This document shows, piece after piece, positions 34,014 through 44,026 of a stretch of DNA of 64,000 bases (its first letter is position 1; each line of letters begins with the position of its first letter). The notes under the pieces are model-generated. The model did no database searches, was not told the DNA's origin, and saw only the letters and a list, made by a program, of their open reading frames with translations. Made by a program: the position numbers and the translations under genes. Source of the DNA: Bacteroidales bacterium (lineage in GTDB: Bacteria > Bacteroidota > Bacteroidia > Bacteroidales > UBA932); NCBI GenBank assembly GCA_017443465.1, contig JAFRXO010000032.1, positions 224,483 through 288,482 of the forward strand. Direction: 5' to 3'.

Positions 34014-35555
34014 TCAGATGTCGGAGCAAGCGTAATCCCAGGAATCCGCGCTCAGGGTGACTACCTGCCGGTCAAGTCCGCATGCGCCCTGTGGTACGAG
34101 GATGGACGCGGTAGCCCTTTCGGAAGAGAAATTGCTGAAAATCAGTTTTGTGCGGCCTCCGTATGAACGCAGGAAAGCGAAATGCCTGTCCGGGTCGAAG
34201 CCTTCTGATGAAGTGTTGCAGTAGCCCAGGTCATATGTCTGGCCTGAGCCTATGAGCGGATCGGCCGCGGCCTCATTCAGAAGTCTTCGGTAACGATCCA
34301 AGAGGCTTTCTTCCTCAGCGGAAAGGCCTGAAAGCCCGTGTACATATGCCCAAAGCCTCTGGAGGACTGTGCCTTTCGATATGTCGAAAATGCTGGTGCG
34401 GCCGTCCCCCTCTCCCTTTTCTCCGGCTTCTTGTCCGAAGTAGAGCATGAAAGGCGCACGGTTCAGACAGAGGGATGTGGAGAGTGCAGCGAAAACCTTC
34501 TGCGGAGAGCCGCCGAAGAAGGCGGAAGCAAAGCGTTGTTCGTCGTGATTCTCCAGGAAGTTTAGCATATGGTCCTGGATGTCACCCAGGAACTGCCAGT
34601 TCCACGATATCTGCCTGGCTGAGGCTCGTCCGCCGCCATCTTCCATCATGGCCCTCAGGATGTCATAGAGACCGGATTTGTCGTATAGCAGGTCGAATCC
34701 GACCTCTCCGGCATAGCGTGCATATGAGTCCTTCTGATAGACTTCGGCGATGAACATAGTGCCCGGGAATTCGGACTTTATGTTGGAGATGAGCCATTGC
34801 ATGAATGCCGGCGGAACCATCTCCACCATGTCGCACCTGAAGGCATCGACTCCCTTTGATGCCCAGAAACGCACGGCTTCCAGCATCTTGTCCCATGTGG
34901 CCGTCCTGAAATCACAGTAGTTGAGCCGGACCGTGTCATACCAGTCATTCCTGCCGGGCCTTGAGGAGAAATTGTTCCCGGTGGCTTTTGCCGGGTTCTC
35001 CTCAAAGGGGGCCAGGCCGGTCTTGCTGACGAACTCTTCCTCCCCTTCTATAGATAGCCTTTCTCCGGGATAATAGAAGAAATCGTTCCCCGCTTTCCAG
35101 TGTACCGAAGTGTCGTCAAGGGCTCCGAAAACAGGATGGGAATTTGCGTCCAGGCCATTCCTGAACGGACCGGGAGAAAAGCGTCCGTACTCGCGTGCAA
35201 GATGGTTCGGAACGAAGTCGGTTATGACTTTCATCCCGGCATTATGAGTCCGCTTCACAAGCTCTTCAAATTCTTCAAGTCGCTTAGCGGGATCTCTTGA
35301 TAGCCAAGGATCTACATCGAAATAATCAGTTATGGCATATGGGGATCCTGCCTTCCCCTTCACAAGCTGGGGATGAGATGGGATACAGCCCCTGTCTTCT
35401 TGGAGGGTTGAGTGCCTGAGGATGCCGGTGTACCAGACATGACTGACGCCAAGACTCCTGATATATTCCAGGGTCCTGGCGTCAATGTCACAGAATCGTC
35501 CGTCTCCCCACAGACGGGGAAGAATCTGGTAAATGATATGTTTTCCTGAAGCCAA
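34014..35555 (-). CDS. GH13 alpha-amylase-family glycosidase, cytoplasmic
   Basis: 513 residues without a signal peptide, so probably intracellular. The four GH13 regions are in order: DFVPNH (about 110), GVDAFRCDM with the nucleophile aspartate (about 237), IAEVY with the acid glutamate (about 268), and LENHDEQR (about 337). It acts on alpha-glucans or related oligosaccharides; the subfamily (amylase, maltase, trehalose-synthase-like) is not clear. It starts 9 bp after the PPi-PFK gene stop, so they form one unit linking glucan breakdown to glycolysis. Confidence 0.9.
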   Translation of the reverse strand: MASGKHIIYQILPRLWGDGRFCDIDARTLEYIRSLGVSHVWYTGILRHSTLQEDRGCIPSHPQLVKGKAGSPYAITDYFDVDPWLSRDPAKRLEEFEELVKRTHNAGMKVITDFVPNHLAREYGRFSPGPFRNGLDANSHPVFGALDDTSVHWKAGNDFFYYPGERLSIEGEEEFVSKTGLAPFEENPAKATGNNFSSRPGRNDWYDTVRLNYCDFRTATWDKMLEAVRFWASKGVDAFRCDMVEMVPPAFMQWLISNIKSEFPGTMFIAEVYQKDSYARYAGEVGFDLLYDKSGLYDILRAMMEDGGGRASARQISWNWQFLGDIQDHMLNFLENHDEQRFASAFFGGSPQKVFAALSTSLCLNRAPFMLYFGQEAGEKGEGDGRTSIFDISKGTVLQRLWAYVHGLSGLSAEEESLLDRYRRLLNEAAADPLIGSGQTYDLGYCNTSSEGFDPDRHFAFLRSYGGRTKLIFSNFSSERATASILVPQGACGLDRQVVTLSADSWDYACSDI

Positions 35556-35564
35556 ACCGGAGGG

Positions 35565-36794
35565 TTACCAGCACAGGATCTTCTTAAAGTCGTAGTACGA
35601 GGGATCGGAGAGATATTTGCCGGCCGCTTCGTAATCCTCAGGAGTAATGTAGTGGCAGATGTTGGAGTAATAGTTCTGCGCGGTGCCGCTGAGGATGTCC
35701 ACACGGCGGGGAGGAATCTTCCCTTCTTCGTTCTGGAGATCCTTGAGATAGAGAGGATGGGCCAGTCCGTTGTTGTCGACATAGACCATGCATCCGGTTT
35801 CTCCCTTGGAGTAGAGCTCCCAGACACCCATAGCCAGCTCAGAGCAGTAAGTCAGGTCATATGCGATAGGATCCTGGCAGCGTACGTCGTAGCCGATTTC
35901 TACGGGACGGGTCTTGACTTTCCAGCCCAGTTTCTTGAATTCCTTCTCGAGAATATCGTTGAAAAGCACAGCCTTTGAGATCTTTCCGAGTTCGGGATGG
36001 CCATGCTCGTCATATGACATATGGACTCCTGTGGCTTTCAGGTCTTCGGGATCGAGGTCATGGAAGACTCCTTCAGCAACCACTACGGTTCCGTAAGGAA
36101 TGCCGAGGACCTTGCGCTTCGCGATGGCGGAGACGGTCAGGCGGATTATCTTGTCGATGGTGATCCCGGTCTTGTTGAACATCTCGGGAATGATAGTCAT
36201 CGGGCAATGGGTAGCTTCTCCGACTCCGAGGGCAAGGTGACCAGCCGAACGGCCCATGCAGCTGACAAGCAGCCAGTTGCCTGAAGTGCGTGCGTCTTCG
36301 TAAATGGTACGGACGAGGTGTGCTCCCTCATCTTTCGCAGAGTTGAATCCGAAGGTAGGAGCATTCTGGGGCAGCGGAAGGTCGTTGTCGATCGTCTTGG
36401 GGACATGGATGTTCGCAATCGGGTATTTCTTGGCTGCAAGGAACTTGGCTATCCTGTTGGCGGTAGAGGCGGTGTCATCGCCACCGACAGTGACAAGCAA
36501 CTTGACATTGTTGTCCTTGAAGAGGCCAAGATTGAAGTTTTTCTCAAAATCCTCGTCGGTCGGTTTGAACCGGCTCATCTGGAGATAGCTCCCGCCACGG
36601 TTGAAATAGGCGTCAGCCTTAAAGAAATCGAGGTCTTCGGTACGGGGAGCGGAGTTGAAGAGTCCGCTGTAGCCGCCGTGAAGTCCTATAACACGCCATC
36701 CTTTTGAAAGGAAGGTCTTGGCTACGGAGCATACGACAGTGTTCATGCCGGGGGCGGGGCCGCCGCCGCAGAGAATGATGATAGAGTCTTTCAT
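35565..36794 (-). CDS. pfp: PPi-dependent 6-phosphofructokinase
   Basis: 409 residues. The phosphoryl-donor motif reads GGDDT (about 102-106) rather than GGDGS, and the substrate motif reads PKTIDND (about 131-137) with Lys where ATP-PFK has Gly. Both are the known marks of pyrophosphate-dependent enzymes. CMGRSAGHLAL and the ...PLGHIQRGG-equivalent region follow. It reversibly phosphorylates fructose 6-phosphate with PPi, in glycolysis or gluconeogenesis. First gene of the minus-strand sugar module, with a promoter at 36847-36879. Confidence 0.93.
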   Translation of the reverse strand: MKDSIIILCGGGPAPGMNTVVCSVAKTFLSKGWRVIGLHGGYSGLFNSAPRTEDLDFFKADAYFNRGGSYLQMSRFKPTDEDFEKNFNLGLFKDNNVKLLVTVGGDDTASTANRIAKFLAAKKYPIANIHVPKTIDNDLPLPQNAPTFGFNSAKDEGAHLVRTIYEDARTSGNWLLVSCMGRSAGHLALGVGEATHCPMTIIPEMFNKTGITIDKIIRLTVSAIAKRKVLGIPYGTVVVAEGVFHDLDPEDLKATGVHMSYDEHGHPELGKISKAVLFNDILEKEFKKLGWKVKTRPVEIGYDVRCQDPIAYDLTYCSELAMGVWELYSKGETGCMVYVDNNGLAHPLYLKDLQNEEGKIPPRRVDILSGTAQNYYSNICHYITPEDYEAAGKYLSDPSYYDFKKILCW

Positions 36795-36846
36795 ATTGAA
36801 TGTTGCTGATTAGGTGAATCTGTTTACAACTTAGCCTTTGGCTACG

Positions 36847-36879
36847 CAAAATTAACATCTTTCAGCCAATATCCCCAAA
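36847..36879 (-). promoter_or_regulatory. Promoter of the pfp module
   Basis: On the minus strand, TTTG (36879-36876) and TAATTTTG (36854-36847) are 21 bp apart. The leader to the pfp ATG is about 45-50 bases. It overlaps the region of the divergent ligA promoter. Confidence 0.7.
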
Positions 36880-36887
36880 ATTTTAGT

Positions 36888-36895
36888 TAAATTTG
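36888..36895 (+). promoter_or_regulatory. -7 element of the ligA operon
   Basis: TAAATTTG, 25 bp before the ligA ATG at 36921. A TTTG at the expected -33 is not present. Confidence 0.6.
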
Positions 36896-36920
36896 TAAGA
36901 TTAATCTTCTTTAGAAGCAT

Positions 36921-39017
36921 ATGGACATAAAGCAGGCTGAAACCAGAATCCGTGAGCTCAGGGAAATCCTCTGGGAAAACAGCCGCTTGTACTATGTCGA
37001 GAATGCCCCTTTGATGAGTGATTACGAGTTCGACCAGAAGATGCATGAACTCGAGGCACTCGAAAAGCAGTTCCCCTCTCTTATCACCTCGGACTCCCCC
37101 ACCAGGAAAGTCGGCAGCGACCTTTCTTCTGCATATGACCGCGGCGACGGCACCTCCAGAAGCGAATCCGGTTTCAGGAAAGCGCAGCATCGCTATCCAA
37201 TGCTTTCACTGGCCAACACATATTCCCTCGAAGAGGTTCAGGAATTCGTAGCAAGGGCGGAAAAGACTATCCCTGAGGGATTCTCCTATTCCTGTGAACT
37301 CAAATTCGACGGAACCGGGATAAGCCTGACCTATCGGAACGGACATCTCGTCCAGGCGCTTACCCGCGGTGACGGGAGCGTCGGGGACGATGTAACTGAA
37401 AACATAAAGCATATTGGGAATATCCCTCTCGATCTGAAAGGCTCCGGCTGGCCAGACGAATTTGAGATCCGCGGAGAGATACTCATGCCCTGGGAGGCCT
37501 TCCTGGCCCTTAACCGGGAGCGTGAAGACATTGGAGAAGCGCCGTTCGCCAATCCGAGGAACGCAGCCTCCGGGTCGCTGAAGCTGATTGATCCCCGGGA
37601 AGTCGGGAAGAGGGGCCTGATGTGCACTCTCTACCATATTCCGACCGAGTACATAGACTTCGCTTCCAGTCACAGCGGAGCTCTTGACAAAGCCTCCGGA
37701 TGGGGACTTCCGGTGTCCTCGGACAGGAAGATATGCCATGGTATCGGGGAGGTTGAGAATTATCTCCACAAGTGGGAGACCGCGAGGAAAGGACTGCCAT
37801 ATGCCACCGATGGAGTAGTCATAAAGATCGATGAATTGTCCGCCCAGTTGGAATTAGGCTATACCGCAAAATTCCCACGCTGGGCCGTTGCGTATAAATT
37901 CAAGTCGGAAGAAGCTCTGACACAGGTGCTTTCCATCGATTATCAGGTGGGACGCACCGGGGCCGTGACTCCTGTTGCCAATCTTTCACCAGTACCTCTT
38001 TCGGGGACTACGGTGAAGCGTGCGACATTGAACAACGAAGACCAGATGCGTCTTCTCGACCTTCATGACGGAGACTGGGTCTGGGTGGAAAAGGGGGGAG
38101 AAATCATTCCTAAGATTACCAGGGTGGAGGTTTCCAGGCGAACCCCCGGAGCCGCCGTGCCTGAATTCCCGAAGGTGTGTCCTGACTGCGGCACTCCCCT
38201 CTTCAGGCCTGAAGGTGAGGCCAGATGGTTCTGCCCGAACACTGACGGATGCCCCATGCAGGCCAAAGGCCGCCTGATCCATTTCGCCGGACGCAAGGCC
38301 ATGAATATCCTCGCCGGAGAGGCTACCGTGGAGCAGCTATACAATCTCTCCCTCGTGAAGACTCCGGCTGATTTCTATGATCTCACCCGCTCCCAGCTGA
38401 TGACGCTGGACGGATGGAAGGAGCGTTCTGCAGAACGTTTCCTGGAGAGCCTTGAAGCATCCAAATCGGCAGGGTTTGAAAGAGTGCTGTTCGCCCTTGG
38501 AATCCGTTACGTCGGAGAAGAGACCGCCAAGTCGCTTGCACGTCATTTCGGGGATGTGGATTCACTGGCTGCCGCTACCGTTGAGCAGCTCATGGATGCC
38601 GAAGACATAGGAGAGGTAATCGCCCGCAGCATAGTTGATTTCTTTGCTGACGGAGAGCATCTTGACCAGGTCCGCAGGCTGCGTGAGCATGGACTCAGAT
38701 TCTCTGTCGGAGAAGCCCGCTTCAATTCCGATGGGGCATTGAAGGATATGACGATAGTTATTTCCGGGACCTATTCCATCTCACGCGATGCGATGAAGGC
38801 TTTCATCGAGTCCAATGGTGGAAAGTGCAGCAGTTCCATCAGCAGCAAGACTTCTTTCTTGCTGGCGGGGAGCAAGCCTGGTCCTGAAAAACTTCGCAAG
38901 GCAGCTTCGCTGGGAGTGAAAGTTATCAGCGAAGATGATCTGTATGAAATGGTTCCGCGTCCGGACACTGCAGTCCAGACTCCTGAACCTGAAGATGGTG
39001 AACTGACATTGTTCTGA
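36921..39017 (+). CDS. ligA: NAD-dependent DNA ligase
   Basis: 698 residues, full length. The AMP-accepting lysine is K128 in ELKFDG. Order: Ia and adenylation domain (1-320), OB-fold, zinc finger with CPDCG and two later cysteines (about 415-440), helix-hairpin-helix region (about 460-590), and BRCT domain at the C-terminus (about 605-690, DMTIVISGTYSISRDAM). It seals nicks in replication and repair. It opens a packed plus-strand operon: yihY-like begins 4 bp after its stop, and each later gene overlaps its neighbour. Confidence 0.97.
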   Translation: MDIKQAETRIRELREILWENSRLYYVENAPLMSDYEFDQKMHELEALEKQFPSLITSDSPTRKVGSDLSSAYDRGDGTSRSESGFRKAQHRYPMLSLANTYSLEEVQEFVARAEKTIPEGFSYSCELKFDGTGISLTYRNGHLVQALTRGDGSVGDDVTENIKHIGNIPLDLKGSGWPDEFEIRGEILMPWEAFLALNREREDIGEAPFANPRNAASGSLKLIDPREVGKRGLMCTLYHIPTEYIDFASSHSGALDKASGWGLPVSSDRKICHGIGEVENYLHKWETARKGLPYATDGVVIKIDELSAQLELGYTAKFPRWAVAYKFKSEEALTQVLSIDYQVGRTGAVTPVANLSPVPLSGTTVKRATLNNEDQMRLLDLHDGDWVWVEKGGEIIPKITRVEVSRRTPGAAVPEFPKVCPDCGTPLFRPEGEARWFCPNTDGCPMQAKGRLIHFAGRKAMNILAGEATVEQLYNLSLVKTPADFYDLTRSQLMTLDGWKERSAERFLESLEASKSAGFERVLFALGIRYVGEETAKSLARHFGDVDSLAAATVEQLMDAEDIGEVIARSIVDFFADGEHLDQVRRLREHGLRFSVGEARFNSDGALKDMTIVISGTYSISRDAMKAFIESNGGKCSSSISSKTSFLLAGSKPGPEKLRKAASLGVKVISEDDLYEMVPRPDTAVQTPEPEDGELTLF

Positions 39018-39021
39018 GGAT

Positions 39022-39978
39022 ATGAGCAGGTTCAGCGCCTACATATGGAAGATCAGGAAAATCATTGAGAGGGTCGTCAGATTCGTCTCGGTGGACATGT
39101 GGAAGGTCAACACTGACAGTTTCTCTACAGCCAAGCAGAGACTGATCAAATACCTCAAGGTGATAATGCTGGCCCTGAAGACCTTCGCGGATCGTGGAAT
39201 CGGTTTCCAGTCAGTCGCCCTGAGTTATTTCAGCATGATGGCCATTATCCCCCTACTAGCCATATGCTTCATCGTCACTAACGGTTTCGGCATGGGAAAC
39301 TGGCTGCAGAGCTTCCTGACGACCATGCTGCCTGCCGACGAGAGGATGGTTGAGATGCTTCTCAATGCGGCAGGCAATATCCTGGACCTGTCCAAATCGG
39401 GATTCTTCGGTATCATGAGCGCCCTCCTCTTCGTCTGGGCCGTCATATGGATGATGATGAGGGTGGAGAAAGTATTCAACAATGTATGGGGAGTCAAGAA
39501 GCCCGAGAGGAAATTCATTATCTCTTTCTCCGTTGAACTTGGCCTGCTTATTATCATTCCTTTCCTCGCGGCTGGTTTCTTCGTGAGTTCCGTGATGTAT
39601 TCGAACATCACGAATTACCTTATTCCTGACACATATCACTGGATCGACGGGATAAAGACCATATTCGGCTGGCTTATCTTCGGAGCAGGCATTGTGTTGC
39701 TGTTCTCCGCTATGTACAAGTTCATTCCGGCTGTGAAGGTGAAATACAGATACGCCTTCTGGGCTGCTTTGCTGAGCGGAATCGCGTTCACCGTCCTGCA
39801 ATACCTCTACATCGAGACCCAGATAATGGTTGCCAGGCTCAATGCGGTTTACGGTGTTATCGCCGTGATCCCTCTTTTCATGATCTGGCTTAGGCTAAGC
39901 TGGCTGATAATCCTTTACGGGGCACAGTTCACATATTCTTTCCAAATGCTCGGGGAAGCTGAAACAGAAAATCAATGA
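39022..39978 (+). CDS. YihY/BrkB family inner-membrane protein
   Basis: 318 residues, about six membrane helices between 55 and 305, with the family pattern SYFSMMAIIPLLAICFIV in the first helix and AVYGVIAVIPLFMIWLRLSW in the last ones. Members were once called ribonuclease BN, which is now known to be wrong; their function is not established. A 50-residue cytoplasmic N-terminus precedes the first helix. Its stop overlaps the rel start by 4 bases (ATGA). Confidence 0.88.
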   Translation: MSRFSAYIWKIRKIIERVVRFVSVDMWKVNTDSFSTAKQRLIKYLKVIMLALKTFADRGIGFQSVALSYFSMMAIIPLLAICFIVTNGFGMGNWLQSFLTTMLPADERMVEMLLNAAGNILDLSKSGFFGIMSALLFVWAVIWMMMRVEKVFNNVWGVKKPERKFIISFSVELGLLIIIPFLAAGFFVSSVMYSNITNYLIPDTYHWIDGIKTIFGWLIFGAGIVLLFSAMYKFIPAVKVKYRYAFWAALLSGIAFTVLQYLYIETQIMVARLNAVYGVIAVIPLFMIWLRLSWLIILYGAQFTYSFQMLGEAETENQ

Positions 39979-42221
39979 GTTTTTCACAATTTACATCACA
40001 GGATCTTGAACTGATCTCCAGGGAGTGGGCGACGCTTAAGGACGCTGCCAGGAAGCGCTGTGCGAACACTGAGGAGTTCAAGACTGTGCTGAAGGCCTTC
40101 GAGTTTGCCAACGAAGCCCACAAGAACGTCCGCAGACGCAGCGGTGACCCCTACATTATGCATCCGATCGCTGTCGCCAGGATAGTCGTCGAGGACATCG
40201 GGCTGGGCTATAAGTCCATATGCGCGGCCCTCCTCCATGACGTTGTGGAAGATACCCGCTACACCTCCGATGACATTCGGAATCTCTTCGGTGACAAGAT
40301 AGCATCTCTGGTCGAAGGACTCACAAAGATCAAGACTGTCCTTGATAACGATGCCAAGAACAAGTCGGGCATTACGGAAGAAAGCAGCCAGGCAGAGAAT
40401 TTCAAGCGCATCCTCCTGACACTCAATGACGACGTCAGGGTGATCCTGATAAAGCTTGCAGACCGTCTGCACAACTGCAGGACGATCGATTACATGCCGG
40501 AGTACAAGAGGGACAAGATTCTCAGCGAAACCATGTTCATCTTCATACCGCTCGCCCACAGGCTCGGCCTGTACGAGATCAAATCGGAGATGGAAAACAT
40601 ATGGCTGCGCTACAAGGAACCGGATGCATATAATGATCTCACCGAGAGGATCCAGGCGAATGTGCTGGCACGCGAGGAAGAAATAGCTGAATTCATATCC
40701 AAGATGCAGGAAAGCATCGCCCAGGCCGGTTTCAACTTCGTCATCCACAAACGCATCAAGACTGCATATTCCATATGGAGGAAGATGCAGACGAAGAACG
40801 TGCCTTTCGAGCAGGTCTATGATCTCTACGCTATTCGCATAGTCTTTACTCCTTCTGGCGATTCCAAGGAGTCTGAGCGCGACCAGTGCTACCACGTTTT
40901 CTCGATCATTACAGGTATTTACCGCTACAAGCCGGAACGTGTGCGCGACTGGGTAAAGCATCCGAAGAGCAATGGCTATGAGGCCCTCCATTGTACCCTG
41001 ATGACAGAAAGGGGGCTATGGATTGAAGTCCAGATCCGTTCCAAGAGGATGGATGACATCGCAGAAAAAGGAATTGCAGCTCACTGGGCTTACAAGAAAG
41101 ACGGATATATCGGCGAGAACGACAGCGAGATGGACAAGTGGCTGGCCAAGGTCAAGGAAATCCTTGTCAGCCCCGATGTCAATGCGCTGGAACTGCTTGA
41201 CATCATCCATCAGGACCTGACTGCCGGGGAGATAGTTGTGTTCACTCCGAAAGGAGAGCAGAAATCTGTCCAGAAGGATGCCACCGCCCTCGACTTTGCA
41301 TATCAGATCCACACCGAAATCGGTAACAAGGCAATCGCGGCTAAAGTAAACCAGAAACTCGTACCCGTTTCCCATGTACTGCGTACCGGTGACCAGGTCG
41401 AGATAATCACGGCAGAAGAAGAGAAACCCAAGCGGGAATGGCTGTCGTTCCTCCGGACCAGGTATGCCATCAACAAAGTGATGGAGTATTTCAGGTCGGA
41501 AAGGCGCGAAACCTCCGCTGCTGGGCGTAGGATCCTGGAGAACAAGCTCGAGAAACTCGGCCAGCCGCTTACCAACGACTTGATGCAGAAACTGCTCAAG
41601 GCATATGGTTTCCCCGATAATGAGGCTGACGAATTCTGCTTCAAGGTCGGCCTCGGGACTTTCTCCATCGACAAGATCGAGGATGTACTCAAGGAAGACA
41701 ACCGTTCACGATGGAGGTTCCCGTGGAGCAGGCAGGAGGGAACTCCACCGAAAGCGCCGGAAAGAAAGAAGGACGAGCATTTCATTATCGGTAATTCCAA
41801 GCGTAAGTATCTGTTCAGGAGTTGCTGCAATCCGATTCCGGGCGATCCGATAGTGGGTATCCTATCTCCTGACGGAGTAGTAAGCGTCCACAAGAAAAGC
41901 TGCCCCGTTGCCGAGAACATCGCCTCGAAGCACGGTGACTGGGTCGTCATTCCGGAATGGGGCAAATCATATGAAAAGGATTCATTCCTGGCGAGGATTA
42001 CAGTCCGCGGTCTGGACCGCATAGGCCTGCTGAATGATATCACTTCTTACATCTCAAAGGAAAAAGGGCTCAACATGAAGAGAATTAACCTGAATGTGGA
42101 CGAAGGCATATTCCATGGCTATCTGGATCTGAATGTGAGCGACAAATATGCTTTGGGACAGATACTTCTCAGGCTCCGTTCACTCAACGGACTGACCAAT
42201 GTAGAGAGGGCCGAGATATGA
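39975..42221 (+). CDS. rel: Bifunctional (p)ppGpp synthetase/hydrolase
   Basis: 748 residues. The N-terminal HD hydrolase domain is intact (LLHDVVEDT near 85-93, LADRLHN near 158), so the protein can degrade (p)ppGpp. The synthetase domain has VYDLYAIRIVF and HPKSNGYEALHC (about 335). A TGS domain with VVFTPKGE follows at about 420, then a zinc-finger-like CCNPIPGDPI segment and a C-terminal ACT domain. It sets the stringent response; with both activities present it could be the cell's main Rel enzyme. Overlaps by 4 bases with the genes on both sides. Confidence 0.95.
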   Translation: MSFSQFTSQDLELISREWATLKDAARKRCANTEEFKTVLKAFEFANEAHKNVRRRSGDPYIMHPIAVARIVVEDIGLGYKSICAALLHDVVEDTRYTSDDIRNLFGDKIASLVEGLTKIKTVLDNDAKNKSGITEESSQAENFKRILLTLNDDVRVILIKLADRLHNCRTIDYMPEYKRDKILSETMFIFIPLAHRLGLYEIKSEMENIWLRYKEPDAYNDLTERIQANVLAREEEIAEFISKMQESIAQAGFNFVIHKRIKTAYSIWRKMQTKNVPFEQVYDLYAIRIVFTPSGDSKESERDQCYHVFSIITGIYRYKPERVRDWVKHPKSNGYEALHCTLMTERGLWIEVQIRSKRMDDIAEKGIAAHWAYKKDGYIGENDSEMDKWLAKVKEILVSPDVNALELLDIIHQDLTAGEIVVFTPKGEQKSVQKDATALDFAYQIHTEIGNKAIAAKVNQKLVPVSHVLRTGDQVEIITAEEEKPKREWLSFLRTRYAINKVMEYFRSERRETSAAGRRILENKLEKLGQPLTNDLMQKLLKAYGFPDNEADEFCFKVGLGTFSIDKIEDVLKEDNRSRWRFPWSRQEGTPPKAPERKKDEHFIIGNSKRKYLFRSCCNPIPGDPIVGILSPDGVVSVHKKSCPVAENIASKHGDWVVIPEWGKSYEKDSFLARITVRGLDRIGLLNDITSYISKEKGLNMKRINLNVDEGIFHGYLDLNVSDKYALGQILLRLRSLNGLTNVERAEI

Positions 42222-44026
42222 TTGGAAGAGGATTCAGGATTCCTTCATGGACCGTACCGGCAGCGATAGTCTGCGCGGTGCTGTCTTCCATGCTTTTCCC
42301 ACAGTCCTGCGCCAACACCACTGAGGCGCCTACCGGTGGGCCACGCGATACTATCCCTCCGGCCATTGTCGGGATCAATCCTATGCCCGGGTCCACTAAC
42401 GTCCCTGTACACAAAACCCAGATCGTCTTTACATTCAATGAATTCGTGAAGGTCAAGGAGTCCAGGAACATCTATCTGTCCCCTCCCCAGGAGAAACCGC
42501 CCAAATCCAGGATAAAGGGCAAGAGCGTGATCGTTTACTTTGAGGATGATCTGAGGCCCAACACGACATATACCCTGGATATTACCTCGGCAATCGTCGA
42601 CAACAACGAAGGGAACGTGTATCCCGGCTTCACCTTGGTCTTCTCGACCGGAAACGCCGTGGATTCCATGCTGGTTACAGGCACGGTGCTCGACAGCAAG
42701 ACCCTCAATCCTGTCAAGGGAGCAACTGTGATGCTCTACAAGGATGCCTCCGATTCTGCAGTCTTCAAGCATCGTCCCGATGCATCCATTAAGACTGACG
42801 ACTGGGGTTATTTCGCTCTTCGGAACGTTCAGGACACCTTCTACAGGCTCTATGCGATAGTGGATGAATCCGGCAATAACATCTACGATCCGGACGTGGA
42901 CCAGATCGCTTTCCTGAGCGATCCCCTCCGTCCTGAGCTCGTAGTTAAGGAAACCATGCCCGAGGTCCTGAAATATGACATGAAGGACACTGTCAACATC
43001 CGCAAGCGCAAGCAGGAGCATGAACTGACCGTTTTCCGCGGGAAGACATCCAAGCAGATGATAAAGGAGAAGAAGCGTACTTCCGAGAGGTCTGCATATG
43101 TCACTTTCATGGCCCCAGGCGTGATTATGGATTCCGTGTGGGTGGAAGGTCTGGATCCGGCGCGCCTGATGACCCAGTTCAATATAGAGAAGGACTCGCT
43201 TGAGATCTGGTTCAATGACCAAAGACGCATGCCCGACACTGTGAAGCTCCAGGTTAAATACATGAAATCCGACAGCGCAGGCGTGCTCAGGAGCGTTGTG
43301 GAGGAATGCCGTCTCGTGGATGAGAACAAGAAGCCCGTCACCCGCAGCTCACGCAGGAATTTGAAACATCAGGATACCATATGTGTAATCAATCCTGTGG
43401 CGAGTCCTGAAATGGTTGAGCAATACGGTGTGGAGCTGGAGTTCAAATATCCTCTTGTAAAAGCCTCCTTCGACTCTCTTGTCTTCAGGTGGCTCAATCC
43501 CCGCCAGCGCGAATTCTTCGGGAAGTTCTCGGTTACCAGGGATCCATGGAACCTCAGGAAGTACACCGTCAGGCCCGCTGACAAGCTGCTTCCGGGCTAC
43601 GAGTACTATCTGAAGATCCCCCAGAGGGTGTTCATGGATGTCAACGGTTATTGGAACGACAGTACCGAGGTGAAATTCTCCCTCCCTTCCGATGACAAAC
43701 TCAGCACCTTGATACTGGACGTGAAAGGTGTCTCCAACAAGTATATTGTCGACCTTCTCAGCGAGAAGAAGGATAATGTCATCCGCTCCTTCACCATTGA
43801 ATCAGACGAGGTGCTTACATTCCCCTACATTACTGCCGGTAAATACTGTATACGCTTTACGGAAGATGTGAACCGCAACGGAGTCGTGGATTCGGGAGAC
43901 CTGCTCAGCCGCAGGCAGAGTGAAAAGGTGCGGTTCTACAAGATCAAGGACAAGGAGTTCTTGGATATACCGGAATCAACTGAATTAGAACAACATGTTG
44001 ACATCGCTGAAATATTCGGGAAATAG
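42218..44026 (+). CDS. Ig-like domain lipoprotein
   Basis: 602 residues. The N-terminus ends in a lipobox-like LFPQSC (cysteine near residue 31). A bacterial Ig-like (Big_5) domain follows at about 45-140, with IPPAIVGINPMPGSTNVPVH and NTTYTLDITSAIVD, then carboxypeptidase-regulatory-like and beta-rich segments (VTGTVLDSKTLNPVKGA) up to the end. It is likely an envelope or surface-facing protein of unknown role; homologues are common in Bacteroidota. Start and end overlap its neighbours by 4 and 32 bases. Confidence 0.82.
   Translation: MIGRGFRIPSWTVPAAIVCAVLSSMLFPQSCANTTEAPTGGPRDTIPPAIVGINPMPGSTNVPVHKTQIVFTFNEFVKVKESRNIYLSPPQEKPPKSRIKGKSVIVYFEDDLRPNTTYTLDITSAIVDNNEGNVYPGFTLVFSTGNAVDSMLVTGTVLDSKTLNPVKGATVMLYKDASDSAVFKHRPDASIKTDDWGYFALRNVQDTFYRLYAIVDESGNNIYDPDVDQIAFLSDPLRPELVVKETMPEVLKYDMKDTVNIRKRKQEHELTVFRGKTSKQMIKEKKRTSERSAYVTFMAPGVIMDSVWVEGLDPARLMTQFNIEKDSLEIWFNDQRRMPDTVKLQVKYMKSDSAGVLRSVVEECRLVDENKKPVTRSSRRNLKHQDTICVINPVASPEMVEQYGVELEFKYPLVKASFDSLVFRWLNPRQREFFGKFSVTRDPWNLRKYTVRPADKLLPGYEYYLKIPQRVFMDVNGYWNDSTEVKFSLPSDDKLSTLILDVKGVSNKYIVDLLSEKKDNVIRSFTIESDEVLTFPYITAGKYCIRFTEDVNRNGVVDSGDLLSRRQSEKVRFYKIKDKEFLDIPESTELEQHVDIAEIFGK

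Noticed and set aside
39996-40991. Long minus-strand frame (331 codons) inside rel
   Set aside because: Antisense to the HD and synthetase domains, with no recognisable motif and no promoter.
42245-43222. Minus-strand frame of 325 codons inside the Ig-like lipoprotein gene
   Set aside because: Antisense shadow; no signal peptide or domain, and the plus frame has a lipobox and Ig-like domain.
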